Below are positions 1 to 12,704 of a DNA stretch of 64,000 nt, one piece after another. Origin of the DNA: Labyrinthula sp. Ha (lineage: Eukaryota > Sar > Bigyra > Labyrinthulida > Labyrinthulaceae); contig JAALGZ010000036.1 of assembly GCA_015227615.1 (NCBI GenBank), forward strand, positions 248,001-312,000. The letters run 5' to 3'. The notes below the pieces were generated by a model, which was not told the origin of the DNA, made no database searches, and was given only the letters and a program-made list of their open reading frames with translations. Every line of letters begins with the position of its first letter. Position 1 is the stretch's first letter. The translations under genes were made by a program, and so were the position numbers.

Positions 1-1189
1 ATCTTGTCATCACGTGCATAGTTATTTAACCATCTGACTGAGTTCTAGCAAAGATATTGGATATGTTTTTATTAGCACTAAGCGATGGTAGATCGACTGA
101 TTTACACTGCCAAACAACCAGCAGACTACATGATAAACCCCAAATACATGTGCATTCTCCCTTGGAGCTATAGCAGGTTTTTAATCCTGGTAATTTAAAT
201 ACCGGAAGAGTGTTCCTAGTTTAAATAATGTAACAGCTATTAAAAACTGGCTCTTGGTTGATAATTTTCTGTTTTTATTAATTATGATATGCTCTAAAAG
301 AGATTAGTCACTTCAAAATTATAAAATCTACCGGCGCATTTCATTTGTAGAGGTTTTTGTGCTGTTACTTAGTGTGTATTTCTTGGGTGGAAATCTTGTC
401 TGAACAGACCTTCACCTAAATATGATCATATTTCCAAATGAAACTATATTTAACGAATTGACCGAAGCAATGAAAGAGAACATCGATAGTAAAAAAGCGT
501 TGTCATTGTAAGAGACCCTGGGCGGTGAATCATTTTATCCTTTAATATGAGAGCCTTGAAGCTTTGCTTCTGTATTTTCCATAAGAATGAATATTAAGAT
601 GTTTGTTAATTAATACTCGGAGTCAGGTGTTAATTTTGAGCTCATATTGTTCTGACTCAGATCTGAAAGGAAAGATACATTCACTTATGTCATTTTGTAG
701 CAGGTCGATGGAAAGATATATTGGCTTAACAATACATGAAGAAGCGCGGTATGATTATTCCTACTGAAGTTACTAGACCGTATATAACAATCATCGGTGC
801 ACTCATTAGTACCCATTATGGGTGCGACTCTAACTACCCCCTTGTGCGCAGAGGTGTTAAATTCACATAGTTTTTTGTAGTTTAACTTAAACAAAACATA
901 ATTTCTTTTATTACAGATTTCAACAATAATTTTTTATTAAATAATTTGTTTAGGTATTCTTCCCATGACCAAAAACAGTTATTTTCTTACTATCAAATAA
1001 TTTCAGTGTTGAAAATGAAAAATAATGTATACGGGTGCAAGATAACGATAATCTGACTTATAAAACGTAAAGATAGTCATTTCTATGCAAATATTAGCTT
1101 CAACTTACTTCAAAATAAACATTCTACAGACTACCTAAAAAGTTTAACGAGTTGTTTCTTCAACTGAGCAGCGGTGTTAGTATGTATAG

Positions 1190-1640
1190 TTAGGGTTGGA
1201 TTCTATTTATTTTTAATTTTTCAATAAGAAGTTTCCCTACATTTTTCTTATTGATTCATGTTGATAATTCTCAAACCATTTCAATTGATTATCAATTGCT
1301 TATCAATAATGAATTGAGCCACACGGCGCTGGGCCAAGTAGTCAATAGTCTATAGTTCATTTTTTTCACCGTATGTAACTCTTCGAAATACTGGGCATAT
1401 GGCCCTACTACATCCAATAACAGGATTATTCTCGGGCGATGTGGACTCTTATATGGATTGTCATATGGTGCACAAATACAATTTATGTTCCTCGGCGGTT
1501 TACCACAGTGTGGTGTGGGCCAGTCTTGCATTGATAATCAAATGCTAATCAGAATAAGAACAAAATTAGTTGATAAAATCAAAATCCCAATTCTTTTATT
1601 GACAATCAGAATCAAAACAATTATCAAAGAATTACTGATA
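1190..1640 (+). repeat. Dispersed repeat, copy 1
   Basis: This copy matches the reverse complement of about 27130-27600 over some 400 bp. It starts with a GGTTGGATT-type edge, continues through TCAATTGATTATCAATTGCTTATCAA (only its first part is identical in both copies) and reaches the blocks CACCGTATG, TTTATGTTC and CGGCGGTTTA. A short version lies near 32340-32500. Short frames are similar in both copies but are interrupted, and more than one frame is conserved, so this is DNA-level homology rather than proof of a protein. The class is not certain; a non-autonomous DNA element or a solo terminal repeat are the options. Confidence 0.6.
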
Positions 1641-1931
1641 ATTTTTTTAAAATCCGAGATTTACTTACAGGCCATGACTCTCTTAGACACTTCCATAGAA
1701 GTTAATTAATTATGTCGTGGAATTAGAAAATCAAGAGTAACCTCTGTACACTTAATTCATATGATAAACGGTTCTTTTGCCTGTTTCTGCTTAATGTGCT
1801 TACAGCACCGAGAAATTGGAAGTTTGGTACGTTACCCCAGCTCTTATGATGAAGTTCGCATACAATTTACCACGGATTAAGGTGTCTCCAGTTGAATTAT
1901 TCTGTGACCAGTTACTGCCTGAAGTGGGTTC

Positions 1932-1962
1932 GGATTTTTTGACTCCGGAGTCAGATACTCCT
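1932..1962 (+). repeat. 31-bp inverted repeat, left arm
   Basis: This arm is a perfect reverse complement of 2783-2813. The core GACTCCGGAGTC is itself a 12-bp palindrome preceded by a run of T. Weaker similarity continues inward (TCATTGG). The pair brackets about 820 bp with no transposase that I can see, which suggests a non-autonomous DNA transposon or its remnant. Confidence 0.75.
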
Positions 1963-2166
1963 CGTGATCTCATTGGTCAGATCGATTTCCCAAAAACTTT
2001 TTTCATCATACTTCGTTTGAATAATCGATGCGCAGAATAATAATTTCCAATACTTAGAGAAAAAAGAGAGGGGGCTGGGAATAAAGTGAAGTGTACTAGA
2101 AGATACCAAATAAATATTAATAGTTAAGAAACAATAAAATGTGAAGTTGCCTGACCATAGCGTAGC

Positions 2167-2187
2167 GGGGAGCCTTTCACGCTCCCC
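2167..2187. other. GC-rich hairpin inside the inverted-repeat segment
   Basis: GGGGAGC at 2167-2173 pairs with GCTCCCC at 2181-2187 across a 7-nt loop. It is followed by a short direct repeat of ACTCGGCCCTC. The patch stands out in AT-rich DNA and lies between the two 31-bp arms, so it is probably internal sequence of the same mobile element. Confidence 0.4.
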
Positions 2188-2782
2188 ACGTCTTTAAAAA
2201 TGGCCCCCATGACTCGGCCCTCCCTCCCCACTCGGCCCTCGATGAAGATGTGGATGGATTTAAATCTTTTTCCATAGCTTGAATACAGAAATTTGAAAAT
2301 ATGTGTAGATGTTCATAAGTAAATATATGAAGTGACATAAATAGAAGTTTAAGACAAATAATTTTGAAAACTGAAATTCGGAAGATTTATATTTTTGTTA
2401 AAATTAAAATTTAAAAATTAAGTGGATTCGTCATCTAATCTAGGTGCAAGTTTTTTTGTCCAAAATAGCTTTCTTTTTTTTCTTGAAATATGCATCCTTG
2501 AGCCTCATCCCTTTCTTTCCAATTATCCTGAACCTTGACTTTTACCTTAGTGTGTTGAAAATAGAGGACTTGTCCGAACAGCACTAAATCTTGTAACATC
2601 TTGTTCAATCTTGTATATTCTTGCCAAATCTTGTAAGTTATTGTGTTTTCGAGGTACTAGCTTTGTCCTGTTCTGTCTTTTATCATGCAAATGTCATGAT
2701 TTCAAATTTTATATTTTGATTTTGTTGGTATGTTTTTTTCAAAAAAAAATTTTGGCAATTAAAAATTCGGCCAATGAAATTT

Positions 2783-2813
2783 AGGAGTATCTGACTCCGG
2801 AGTCAAAAAATCC
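2783..2813 (-). repeat. 31-bp inverted repeat, right arm
   Basis: This is the reverse complement of 1932-1962. Read on the minus strand, the sequence outside it begins TAGAGATGGACTTCAGGCC at about 2837. That resembles hAT-type transposon ends, whose termini start YARNG. I could not find a matching left terminus or an 8-bp target duplication, so the hAT assignment is a suggestion. Confidence 0.6.
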
Positions 2814-4624
2814 TATTCGGCCTGAAGTCCATCTCTACTTACAGAATCAGTTAACTTCTTAATCTGCTTCTATCTTACATTAGTTCCTCCCGGAATACAC
2901 TCCTCCTTTTACTAGAAAACCTTCAGCATATCTCCCCTAGAAGCAAGACTGTACAGGGGCTGTGCGAAACCCCATGTATTCTCATTCCCTTAATTTCAAG
3001 GAGAGGCTTAGAGTGTACCTAAAATAATATTTTTTTTGAAGGCGAGTATAAAACAATGATAAACTCGATTGGAATAAGTAGAACCCCTAAAGTACGCCTT
3101 TGTTGGAAGCTAAACTATGCTGCTAATCTACCTTCTTCTTTGTTTTAAAGTTGTCTTGTTTGTACACCCACAAGTTAAACTTGCGAATATTTATGTCTTT
3201 CCTTTCCTTTAGTGATGAGTGCAGTAAAAAATGGCACACAAAGACGAATGTGTTTTGAACTCCACGATCATTTCCAATAGCTCTCTCTCTCTTGAATGTT
3301 AGTTAAAACAATCTATTTGCACTCTCTTACTTTTCTTCGAAGCCAACAGAAGCTGTTTGTCATAGAATGTAAGGGTCTTCTGCCTTTAGTATTACTCAAT
3401 ATTCCCATCCTATTTCTTATATGTAATTTAATTATGTGCCCAACAGAAGAATGCGTTTTCCCAGCATCGGCCCGAGATAACTCTTATCGGACAAAATGAA
3501 AAAAGGTGGCCGTTTTGTATTGAGCTCACGAGAGCTTCGGGAGCAATTCAATATCGAGATTCAAGATCTCTATTCTTAGTATGATATTGAAATAATTGAA
3601 GTACACACTAACTAGAACTTCCTTAATAGTCGTCTTGATATCATTTCTATAGCAGAGTCATGTGTCTTTGGGTCAATTTTAGGGATTTTAAGCTTCAACT
3701 CTCTACAATAATATGCAACCTTGTGTTGGATAAATGGTAGCGAAGAAACCCGTGGGGAGTTAAGAATTATACTTCACTACAGGCTGTATGCCCTGGAGTA
3801 TGAGCCCATATCATCTTTTGTTTACAGAGCAATTAGTATCCTGGTTATATCTATACCCTGTATCAGGCACCTACATCTAGGGTCAGATAGGTTGTTATTG
3901 TTGAATACCGAGTTGGAGTTTGGAAGGTTAAGATACTTTGAAGAGCTATTGAAGTTCTTCAAATGGGCCTATATGAACGAGTTGACTTTCACGAAGTTAT
4001 TGTTACTACCCAAAAAGTTTCGTAAAGAGCTTTGAATTTATTTTAATATCGTCAAGCTATCAATGAGAATATTTTCTTTTTCTGCGGTCAACGTCCTTTG
4101 TGAGACTAAATAGAAACTCTGTCTCTCATCCAGTTTCCATCACAGAATGTTTATGCTCAACAGACTTCTGTTTATCGGTACCAATACAATATACATATCG
4201 AATTAAACAAATCAATATCAATACTATCCCGTATTTTCTCGAAGTTTCAAATTCCGGTAATTATTCATCGGAGTTGTATCTGTGCTAATATACCCATCCA
4301 ACCTGAATTAAGCTGGAATTCCACGAACTAATTAAGAAACTTCCCAGCAATAGAAGTAGAATGCCGTTCATGCACCTTAAACAATGTGCAACCTTTTTCT
4401 TTTGCACATAATTTTTGTTCATATAATATCTCTTGTTCTAAGATGATAGGCCTAAGAGATTGAAGAGGTAAGAGTTCATGCACAAAGTATGTTGTGCGTA
4501 CATATGGAATAACGCAAACAATATTAATGACCACAGGTTCTTGTCCGAGCAATAACAGTACAGCAAAGTGAAACTGCTCGAAATAAAACGCAGAAAAAAA
4601 AATAAAACAATTTCCGGTGAAATA

Positions 4625-5185
4625 ATGCTTCCACTTGTAGTTCGTAAGGTTGAAATCTTGTTCATAAACATCAACCTTCTAAACAATGCACTATGCCTAA
4701 GCTTGAACTGGTTAACTTATTGGAAACTAACAACTCTAGTTGAAGTCGATCGATTCGGCCTTACAGAAGAGATAAGAAAACTTAGAGATATTATTGCACT
4801 TCTTGGGGTTTTGCAAATAGGTTTCCTGTTTCTCTCGCTACGTGACAAAAGCTTCCGCGTCGAGTTATTGATGGTAGATTTTTCTAAACTGTTTTTCATG
4901 TGCTTGTGTATTCTTCAACTTCTCGAGATATACCGAGGGACAACCTTCTGGATGATTAACAACGAATTTGGTGATTTAACTCAGTATAATAGTGGGACGC
5001 TTACTTTTACCTTTCAAATTCAAAAAACTCTTGTTTATGAGTCGGTTATTATATCAGTAGTAACACTACTTCATACCATTCTACAACTTGTTCATGGAAG
5101 TGTTTTAGAGTATTATAGATTAAGGAGAAAATGTTACCCAGAGACAACTATAGAAGTAGAAAACCAAAAGCTTACACTGGTTTAG
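4625..5185 (+). CDS. Family A multi-span membrane protein, copy 1 (A1)
   Basis: The product is 186 aa from the ATG at 4625; the open frame extends a little further upstream but without an ATG. It has three or four hydrophobic segments and a short polar tail. It is clearly homologous to A2 (12705-13265), which has exactly the same length. Shared blocks include YWKLT, a KLRD motif, the stretch around ELL.VDF.KL, LQLL, MIN.E.GD and LLHTILQ.V. I do not recognise the family. It lies about 600 bp upstream of B1 on the same strand, and the A-B arrangement is repeated at 12.7-24.1 kb, so the two genes were duplicated together and may act together. Position in a membrane follows from hydrophobicity; any function would be a guess. 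Confidence 0.8.
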   Translation: MLPLVVRKVEILFININLLNNALCLSLNWLTYWKLTTLVEVDRFGLTEEIRKLRDIIALLGVLQIGFLFLSLRDKSFRVELLMVDFSKLFFMCLCILQLLEIYRGTTFWMINNEFGDLTQYNSGTLTFTFQIQKTLVYESVIISVVTLLHTILQLVHGSVLEYYRLRRKCYPETTIEVENQKLTLV

Positions 5186-5704
5186 CCTTCTATATAGAAC
5201 AGAGTTTTATGGAAAAGCTGTGTCTAAGATATATTGTACAGGTTGTTCAAGGGAACGTGTCTATGAAACAATGGGCTAAAGGGAATTATAGATAAATGGT
5301 TTTAATGGTAAGTACTCGAATTAGGAACTCACATGTCTGTACGTAGAAATCTCTCATCTTCAACTATGTATTCTATACTCGTACAAAGGGTTTTATCCTT
5401 CAAGAAATGATATTTTAATGCATAATATGCAATTTTAGCGGTTTGAGTAATATATTTTGCTCACTATACAAAGATAACACTTTGTTATGTTTCTCTTTTT
5501 TTCTTGCTCAAAGTCACTTGGAAAAGATAACTATCCGCTTTGATTCCTGGTTCTTATCGACACACTTGGATAACCGTCCCACTATATAGAGTAACTTACC
5601 TATATCAACATCTAATATTGGAACAATAGTGCAGCAATGATCAAAGATCTACTGCGAAGCATCAAGTTACACTAACGTTAAGTTGATTACCATCTAGCTC
5701 TCAA

Positions 5705-5760
5705 CGTTCTGATTCTGAACTTCACTGAACACAAAATAAACATTCAACGGACAGACAAGA
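5705..5760 (+). promoter_or_regulatory. Conserved leader upstream of B1
   Basis: This block is nearly the same as 23600-23660 upstream of B2. Both contain CTTCACTGAACACAAAATA followed by TTCAACGGACAGA and end about 20-30 nt before the ATG. The surrounding intergenic DNA of the two copies is much less alike. The conservation points to a promoter, initiator or 5'-UTR element. Confidence 0.6.
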
Positions 5761-5786
5761 ACTGAAAGTTTATTTAGTCGTTAAGA

Positions 5787-6185
5787 ATGAAAATAATGGA
5801 AAAACTTAGTTTAACTTTATTAGAAAAAAGTTCAAACAGAGAGAAGGAGTTTGGGTTCTGTTCTTACGTTGGAGCGTTCAACGACACTAGGAACACAGAA
5901 GAGGCTCAAAGAATATCTGTGTACAATTTGTCAACAAGTTTACCTCCTGTCTCAATACAATATGAGTATCAGAACTCTCCACAAAAAAGAAAGGACACAC
6001 TTGAAATGAAATTATTCAAGAACTCTAGTAGATTGGAAAGTTTGGAGTCAAGGCACATAATCGATATATCATCCGAAAACGTAGAACCAAAGAAGAGGAA
6101 GGATCCGCTTTCGTACCCTGAGCCTGAGAGGAAGAGGCGGCGGCTGGTGAGGAGAAACGCTGCACCTGAAGATAAATCCATTTAA
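5787..6185 (+). CDS. Family B small basic protein, copy 1 (B1)
   Basis: The product is 132 aa from the ATG at 5787. It has no membrane segment or signal peptide. The second half is very basic, with PQKRKD, EPKKRKD and ERKRRRLVRRNAA clusters that look like nuclear-localisation or nucleic-acid-binding signals. B2 (23681-24079) has the same length, the same MKIM.KL start, the same MKLFKNS/KKLFKNS block and the same RRLVRRNAA tail. The downstream region (TTGACACT and CAATATAGAAT) is also conserved between copies. No known domain is visible. A nuclear role is inferred from the basic clusters only. Confidence 0.75.
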   Translation: MKIMEKLSLTLLEKSSNREKEFGFCSYVGAFNDTRNTEEAQRISVYNLSTSLPPVSIQYEYQNSPQKRKDTLEMKLFKNSSRLESLESRHIIDISSENVEPKKRKDPLSYPEPERKRRRLVRRNAAPEDKSI

Positions 6186-6289
6186 GCAAGTATAGAGTTT
6201 GACACTCTACTCAATATAGAATTAATCTTATTAGCAGAGAGTTAGTCTTGTATTACGTAGTATATGAAGAAAGTCTTGCCTTCATGATT

Positions 6290-9200
6290 CATACATTGAA
6301 AATGAGTTTGAAACGAGTTTCAATCTTACTGATTTAAAAATACTTTTCTACTGGCGGTATCTTTATATAGTTTCAATGGAACATGTTTGAACTTCAATTC
6401 AATGATACTGTTCTTTTGTTTTTTTTATTTTGACCAATAAAGGTAAAGCATAAGCAGTCTTAACGGACATATTGCTCACAACTAAATAGTTGCAATAAAG
6501 AATACTTCGTATTGTTTTGCTCCGGAAACATAGATCTTTTTTGAATGCGGAAATTCATATGATTGATGTTTTTTAAGTATAAACATCTGGGAAAAGAACT
6601 AAATAAATAGAAGTGCAGTAGGAATCTAGAAGATCTGGTCCTGCTCTGAAATCTGAGCTGGTTCAAAAAGTAGTTCGCTGGCAAATAGGTAGAATTACTT
6701 TAAAAGTTTTTCAGAATTATATTAAGGTGTTGTATCTATAGTTGCATAATGTTTGGAAGTTTGCGTTTCCCTAGAGTTTACTAAAATAATGCAGACTAAG
6801 CCATTTTCTGTGACGAGAGTACATCCAGATGTTTGGGTATGTTGCAATGCTCCAAATTCAGGTATAATTCTACCTCAATTTCAGCAACATCAAGTCATGA
6901 TGCATCACGCTTGAATAAGTTCAGAAATACCAGAACACCAAAAAAAACACAGATACCAAAGATTCTCTTTCTATAAAAGTTTGTCTAAGAGTGTGTGTTG
7001 AAAGAAATTTTTATGTAGATCCGTGTGTTTTAAATAATTAAAAATAAGTATTGAAGAATATCCTAATTTTCTATTGGCAGCATTATATTTAAGAGAGAAT
7101 TGGGAGTTTTGGAGGGAACTTGTAATTTGTTTGGCTAAAATATGTATACCAAAGGAATTTTTGTAGGGAGGGTTCTTGACACACGCCAATGTAAGAATCC
7201 GTTTTGAGGGCTTCATGTACTCTATCTACTATCTACTAAAGGCATTGCAAGCAAGTTTTTTGTTAAATTTCTTTGGTACTATGTAAATCGTGTTCATCTT
7301 TCTTACAGTATATACCCTCCTTCCGTCTTTTGAACTCTTATTTCATGCTAGGTTGCCATAAGAGTAACAGCTTAGTTTATCCAAAAACAATACATCAATA
7401 AAATTACCAAGGAGCATCTAAGAAGTATTCAAGAATCTGTCACGTACCCTCTTGAGAGACCACTCAGTATCTTTCATGCTAGGGAATTACAACCATGATG
7501 CAGGGTATGTGGGCCATTTACTATCAGTATCGAAGAAGAAGGTTTTAAGAGACTGGTTTTCTTGAAAAGAATGTTTGCAGTATTAGATTCTTTGTGCTGA
7601 AAACATTTCCAAGGGGCTTTCCAAAATAATCTAATTTTAGTTAAGCGGCCTAGGTTCAGCTCGGTCCAGGAGTATAAAATCTTAGCGAGAGCTAATCGAA
7701 CTACAATGAAGGGATAGTTACTCGATAGACTCAGTGATCATTTATAGTTAAATACGTGATCTGTCGAGAGATTGAGCTCTTTGGTCTACTTGGTTGTCTT
7801 ACTCTGTTTTGTGGTTCTTTTATATTCTCCAGAATTCTTCATATGTGTATTGGAAGTAGCTGTTTTCTTGAGAAATCTTGTGAGTAATGTCCTACATACT
7901 GCTTCTGATATTTTTTAATATTTCAAGAAGGAAACGATGTTGATTTCAGTGAAACATAATCATGTCTTCTGAAATATTTTGAGTTTAATCAAGATGGAGT
8001 CCTGAATCACATTATTCGTCAATAAATTCAGTAAATATAAAATACAGAGGTTGAAAATTAGAGAATGTTGGAAAATATAAAAAACTGTAATAGGTGTGCT
8101 CTTAAAATGATTTAATTAGTATAGAATTGGCTATATTTTCTGCGCCCTCATTTACCCCCTTGATGACCATTAAGAGTTATGAGTACTTTATTTGTTCCAA
8201 TTAGTGTTAGTAATCTGCGTCATAATTAATGTATAGGCGAAAGAGTGAATTATTCAAAATAATCTTTTGAGTTTTTCTTTATGCGGCATGATTTTGAAAT
8301 AAATTCAAATTCATTAAAATATATTTCAACCTGAAACATTTATCCTCATGTCTAGTTCTGATACCAAAGGAAAGCGTTGCAATAAGTAGAGTTTTTCTGA
8401 ACTTAAATCATTGAGCCTAATACACAACTCTAAAAGCAGTTCTTACTAGGTGTTAAATTTAAGCTATACATGTATAATACAAGATCAAGGGCTAAACCAA
8501 ATCTCAAGGTGGCTCTTTACGTTTTTGAAATCTTTAACTTCAACACGAGTAACACTTGCGTAAACACTACCCTCTTACATACATGTGGGATTATGGATTT
8601 TCTTTTTTTGCATTAATATCTGCTTACCATACTAGGTTACCAAGGATTTAAAAATGTCGATTTTTTTCTTAAGAAACTCAAGTAGACACTAAGTCGTAGG
8701 CATTGACGGTTATCATATTCTCATTTGCCCTTGATACAAATAAAAAATGCATCTCTGAAAAATTGTGAAATTAAAGTAGGTTATCTTAATGAAATATTGA
8801 AGGGATTTGGGTTGACCTCTATATGACACCTTGTTTTAACACTTATCTATTTTTAAGATTCTTTATTCGGGTAAGAACTTTTTCTCCATCATGATGAAGA
8901 TTCATATGCTTCAGTGATATAAGCGTGTAGTACTGAAGACAGGGTTTTACCATAGTGATCACCTCTGTCAATTCCAAGTTACACTGAAATAATTACTCAA
9001 AACCCTTAAATTTGTAATAGCTATCACTTCTTAGAATAAGTAGACACAATTTAAGGTATTTCCTAATAGATACATGTGTGAGCAATCTGACTTTGGACAT
9101 CTCAAGGTTTAATGAATAACAACATTTCAAAATATTGTACTTATCTTATATTTATTGTTTAACTATGGTCCTAGGTTCAATTTATTCTTCTTATTATGAT

Positions 9201-12200
9201 GGTGATTTAATATTCTTTTTTACTTTCGTCAAATGATTCACCTTTAAAACCTTCCTATACTGTCTTAGAAGTATTGATCATCCTGGGTGCACTGATGATG
9301 TAACTCGTTCTACACAAAATTTCTAAATATCTCAGAGGATGTTTGTCTACCTCATTTCCTTTTTATTGTAATATGCCTTGGTAAGTTTTATAAACTATTT
9401 CTCTAGATAGAACTTATATGTGCACTATTGGAAATGTGGTGAATCACGGATAAGAATGAGTAAACAATACGTGTGTACATTATTGGGGTAAGTTTTTATT
9501 GTACGGTTAGTGGGCAGTTTATAATATATCTAGAATATGTCTTTAGTTTCAGTATTTAAATCTGTAAGTACCAAGTAAGATTCTCACGATCATAATGTAT
9601 GATTGTACGAAGTTGAGAAAGAGCAAAGCATCTGGTATTGAAAACCAAGTATAAGAAATATCTATAGCTTAATAACAGATGGTTTTAATATATTCCTAAT
9701 AGTTGTTAATCACTGTTCCTTAAAGTTTTTTATAAAAATATCCAGAATTTCTATTTTGTCCTGAAACATTCAAAGATTATTTCCCTATTCGTTTGTATAA
9801 TTTGTAGTAAACAATATGCAAATTAGTTAAGCAAAGGTATCCATAACTATTAATTAAAGGACTTATGAGAAAAGTACAAAAGGTACTTATGCAGACCATA
9901 GATTCTTGATTCGCCTTCTTTTTGCACTCATTCCTGTACTTTAACAATACTCTATCATAATTATCAAGCCGCTTATTTTGTTCTCTGGTAAACAGCATGT
10001 TGCAATCTCTGCTTGTACACACATGTTTGAAGAATAAAGCAAAAAATTGAACAACTCAAATTTACTCTTTGATCATTATATGCCCTTGAATTCCACTGGT
10101 AATTAATCTGATGTTAAACTAAAAATTTAATTACTTTAATTATTTTTTGTCGCTAATTTAAACGCGGTAGTCAGCTTGAAAAAAAACCGGGTTATTTGTT
10201 TAAAGCGGTAATAATATTTCTTTATTGAACAGCTCCTTTATCTCTGGCAAGGCTTTAATCCCTGTAGTGATTCTAAGTTTAAGATCAAGAACACACAATA
10301 CCTCTTAGACTAAAACTAAGAATGTTCAATAAAGTCTAAATATGAGGTTTCATTTTAGAACAGCAGGTACACCGCGTCGACTCTGAACAAGCTCACAAGA
10401 TAAAACATTTTCAGAATACAACTATTGGTTTGGAATACTTGTGTTAAATCGGTTTATTTTTTTGTTTTGCCTAATTTTTCGATAAGACTTGATCTTTTGA
10501 AGTGCTCTTGCCTGGTTGTAGGTTAATCACAATGTACACTTATGATAATATCGCAGATATGGCGAACCGTAGAACTGAAAACTTATATCCGTTGTTTGAA
10601 CACTTTGAGTTTTAATAATTATACACATGTGTACCTTGTGTTCTCTCAGCTTTGTCAATGTAAGGTTTTTCTTAGAAAAATTATTTGTTTGTAATGAATA
10701 CATGGCAGTATAACAGCAGTCAAAGAAAAGTTTAATACTATTCTATTTCTTTTTCTATTTGCTAGTATTATGGCAGTTGAAAGCTTACATGAGTTTTATG
10801 AAGATAAAAATAGGACTCTTTTTAGACCCAGATATCCGAAAAGGGTACCTGTGGCTGTGTAAGAGCGCAGTAAAAGATTTAGTATCTTCTTACTGTGCAA
10901 ATTTTCAGGTAACGTAATAGTTATTGTGAGATGCTTCGTTTTAAAAAAATTCCGGGCTTGGTTTACGTAAGACTCCAAAATGTCGGTATGGTCAGGAAGT
11001 AAGTTGCCTTGATGTATAAGTAGCTATTATGAGTTTGTACAATCGCGAAGAGAAAGTTGCCATTTGCCACTTCATTAAATTTTGCAAGAATATCCAATGC
11101 TAGAATACAAATATTTGTGTTCTGGGTGCTATACCAGAACACCGAGGTTGTTTGCGATGAGGAATAGCAAAAAACATGGCAGTTTTGCTATCAAGAATAC
11201 AACCAAATTTGGAAGGTGAATATCTTTGTTTTTTTATTTCCTAGTTTAATATAGCTCTATTCAGTTAAGGTACTAGAGTTACAAGACATAGGAAATAAGT
11301 GGCACGTATATTTCCAAAATATCCAGCAAGCAGCAAAGTTTGAACAATGAATTTTCTGAATCATTGTAGGTTATCCACTATACTACAATGGCGTATGCTC
11401 AAGCAATATAAAGGAGAAATCTGGGATGTCCTCCAAGGAGCTGTAGAACCGGGTAGTGAGCTTCGGATTTTTTTTTGTAGAATTCAATATATCAACTTTC
11501 AACAGTTTCTCATATGTAGGATATGAGCCACGTTTCTACCTTACTCTTGCTTTCATTCAAATACCTTTGATATGCTTGATTTCTTAAATTTCCACAAAAT
11601 CTTGCAGTTTGAAGAAGGAACAAATTGGGTTTTATATCGACGTTTAGCTCATCCAGTTTTTCTTTTCGATCTGTCTCCAGGAAATAACCCAATACTGACT
11701 TAGATTCGTTGCAGAACAAAAAATGTGAACCGTAGATCCGCTATTTATGAGTAATTCTACTGATTTTCCATATGTTTTTTCTATACCTAGAATATTTGCT
11801 CTTCAAAGGTGATTCTCTAAATCTTACCATTTGAGTAACTTTTGGTTTACATATCTCCACCCTGTAGATTCGAGGTATACATGAGCACCCTTACAGAATT
11901 AGTTGATGTTTACCTCGTAGAATGCATGTAAGATTCATTTTTTTAGCTAGCAAACTTTTTATCGGTCCTTGCCATTTTTGTGTAAGAAAATGATACGTGG
12001 ATAAGAGCAAAACTAACAACTCTTTTCTTCTCCAGAGTAGAGCAATCACTGCTAACAAGCCTTAATAAAAGTTTTATTTCATAAGTACGCTATCCAAGTA
12101 CACAACGCTTATTTTACATCTTATCAGCCAACACAAAGGAAGCATATATGTTCTCCACTCGGAGTATAACTAGATAAATATAACTACAGAAAACTTTCAA

Positions 12201-12298
12201 CTTATCTCACGAGATTTTTGTTATCTCGATTGACCCGTCTGGATACGATTAGCCAGTATATTTTCCAAAGATATTTAAATACCGAGACCATATATGTT
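6290..12298. other. 6-kb stretch with no recognisable gene
   Basis: AT-rich sequence with only short open frames (up to about 80 codons) on both strands. I found no tRNA, no protein motif and no clear repeat. It separates the two copies of the A-B gene pair. Confidence 0.6.
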
Positions 12299-12598
12299 TC
12301 AACTCTCGTAAATATATTGACGTCTCGTTGTTCCTATCCGACATTCAGGCATAGGCACATCTAGCAAAAACTGCATTTTACCGAGAAGAAACATGTAGCG
12401 AGAAAATGGCCCGACAAAGATTAGTAGATGCTGTTCCTGAGAATCTATATAGCGTGCAACTGCATGTTCATGATCGTAATATATTGTGCACTTAATCTTG
12501 TTTCCTGTAGGAGCTCTGTTGTTAAGTTCCGTACGATAGTAAATATGTGCGTTAAAGTATACAAATATGATCAGATAAACGAGTAGAACTGCACACAT
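12299..12598 (-). CDS. Possible small membrane or secreted protein
   Basis: A 99-aa frame with an ATG and a strongly hydrophobic start (MCAVLLVYLIIFVYF), as in a signal anchor. It is divergent from A2, whose ATG lies 107 bp away. Nothing in the rest is recognisable. Upstream of A1 a similar hydrophobic frame can be traced on the minus strand but without an ATG. The length is within reach of chance in this DNA. Confidence 0.25.
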   Translation of the reverse strand: MCAVLLVYLIIFVYFNAHIYYRTELNNRAPTGNKIKCTIYYDHEHAVARYIDSQEQHLLIFVGPFSRYMFLLGKMQFLLDVPMPECRIGTTRRQYIYES

Positions 12599-12704
12599 AA
12601 TGAGTTTTACCGTTAGACTTCTACCCGCTCAACAACAAAATACGAAACAAGAAGTGCCCAACGACGAGTAAAACAGTAACAAAACCAAACCTACCAAAAA
12701 AATT

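Larger units (their letters stand above)
1..4624. other. Gene-poor left flank
   Basis: I see no convincing gene here. The stretch is AT-rich and holds a copy of a dispersed repeat (about 1190-1640), a pair of 31-bp inverted repeats (1932-1962 and 2783-2813) and a small GC-rich patch with a hairpin near 2165-2190. Open frames of 60-104 codons occur but lack good ATG starts and recognisable motifs. Confidence 0.6.

Noticed and set aside
1292-1531. 79-codon minus-strand frame in repeat copy 1
   Set aside because: The second repeat copy does not keep it open and other frames are just as similar, so it is not supported as a gene.
3721-4035. 104-codon frame on the plus strand
   Set aside because: It starts at TTG with no nearby ATG in frame, and I found no intron that gives it a proper start.
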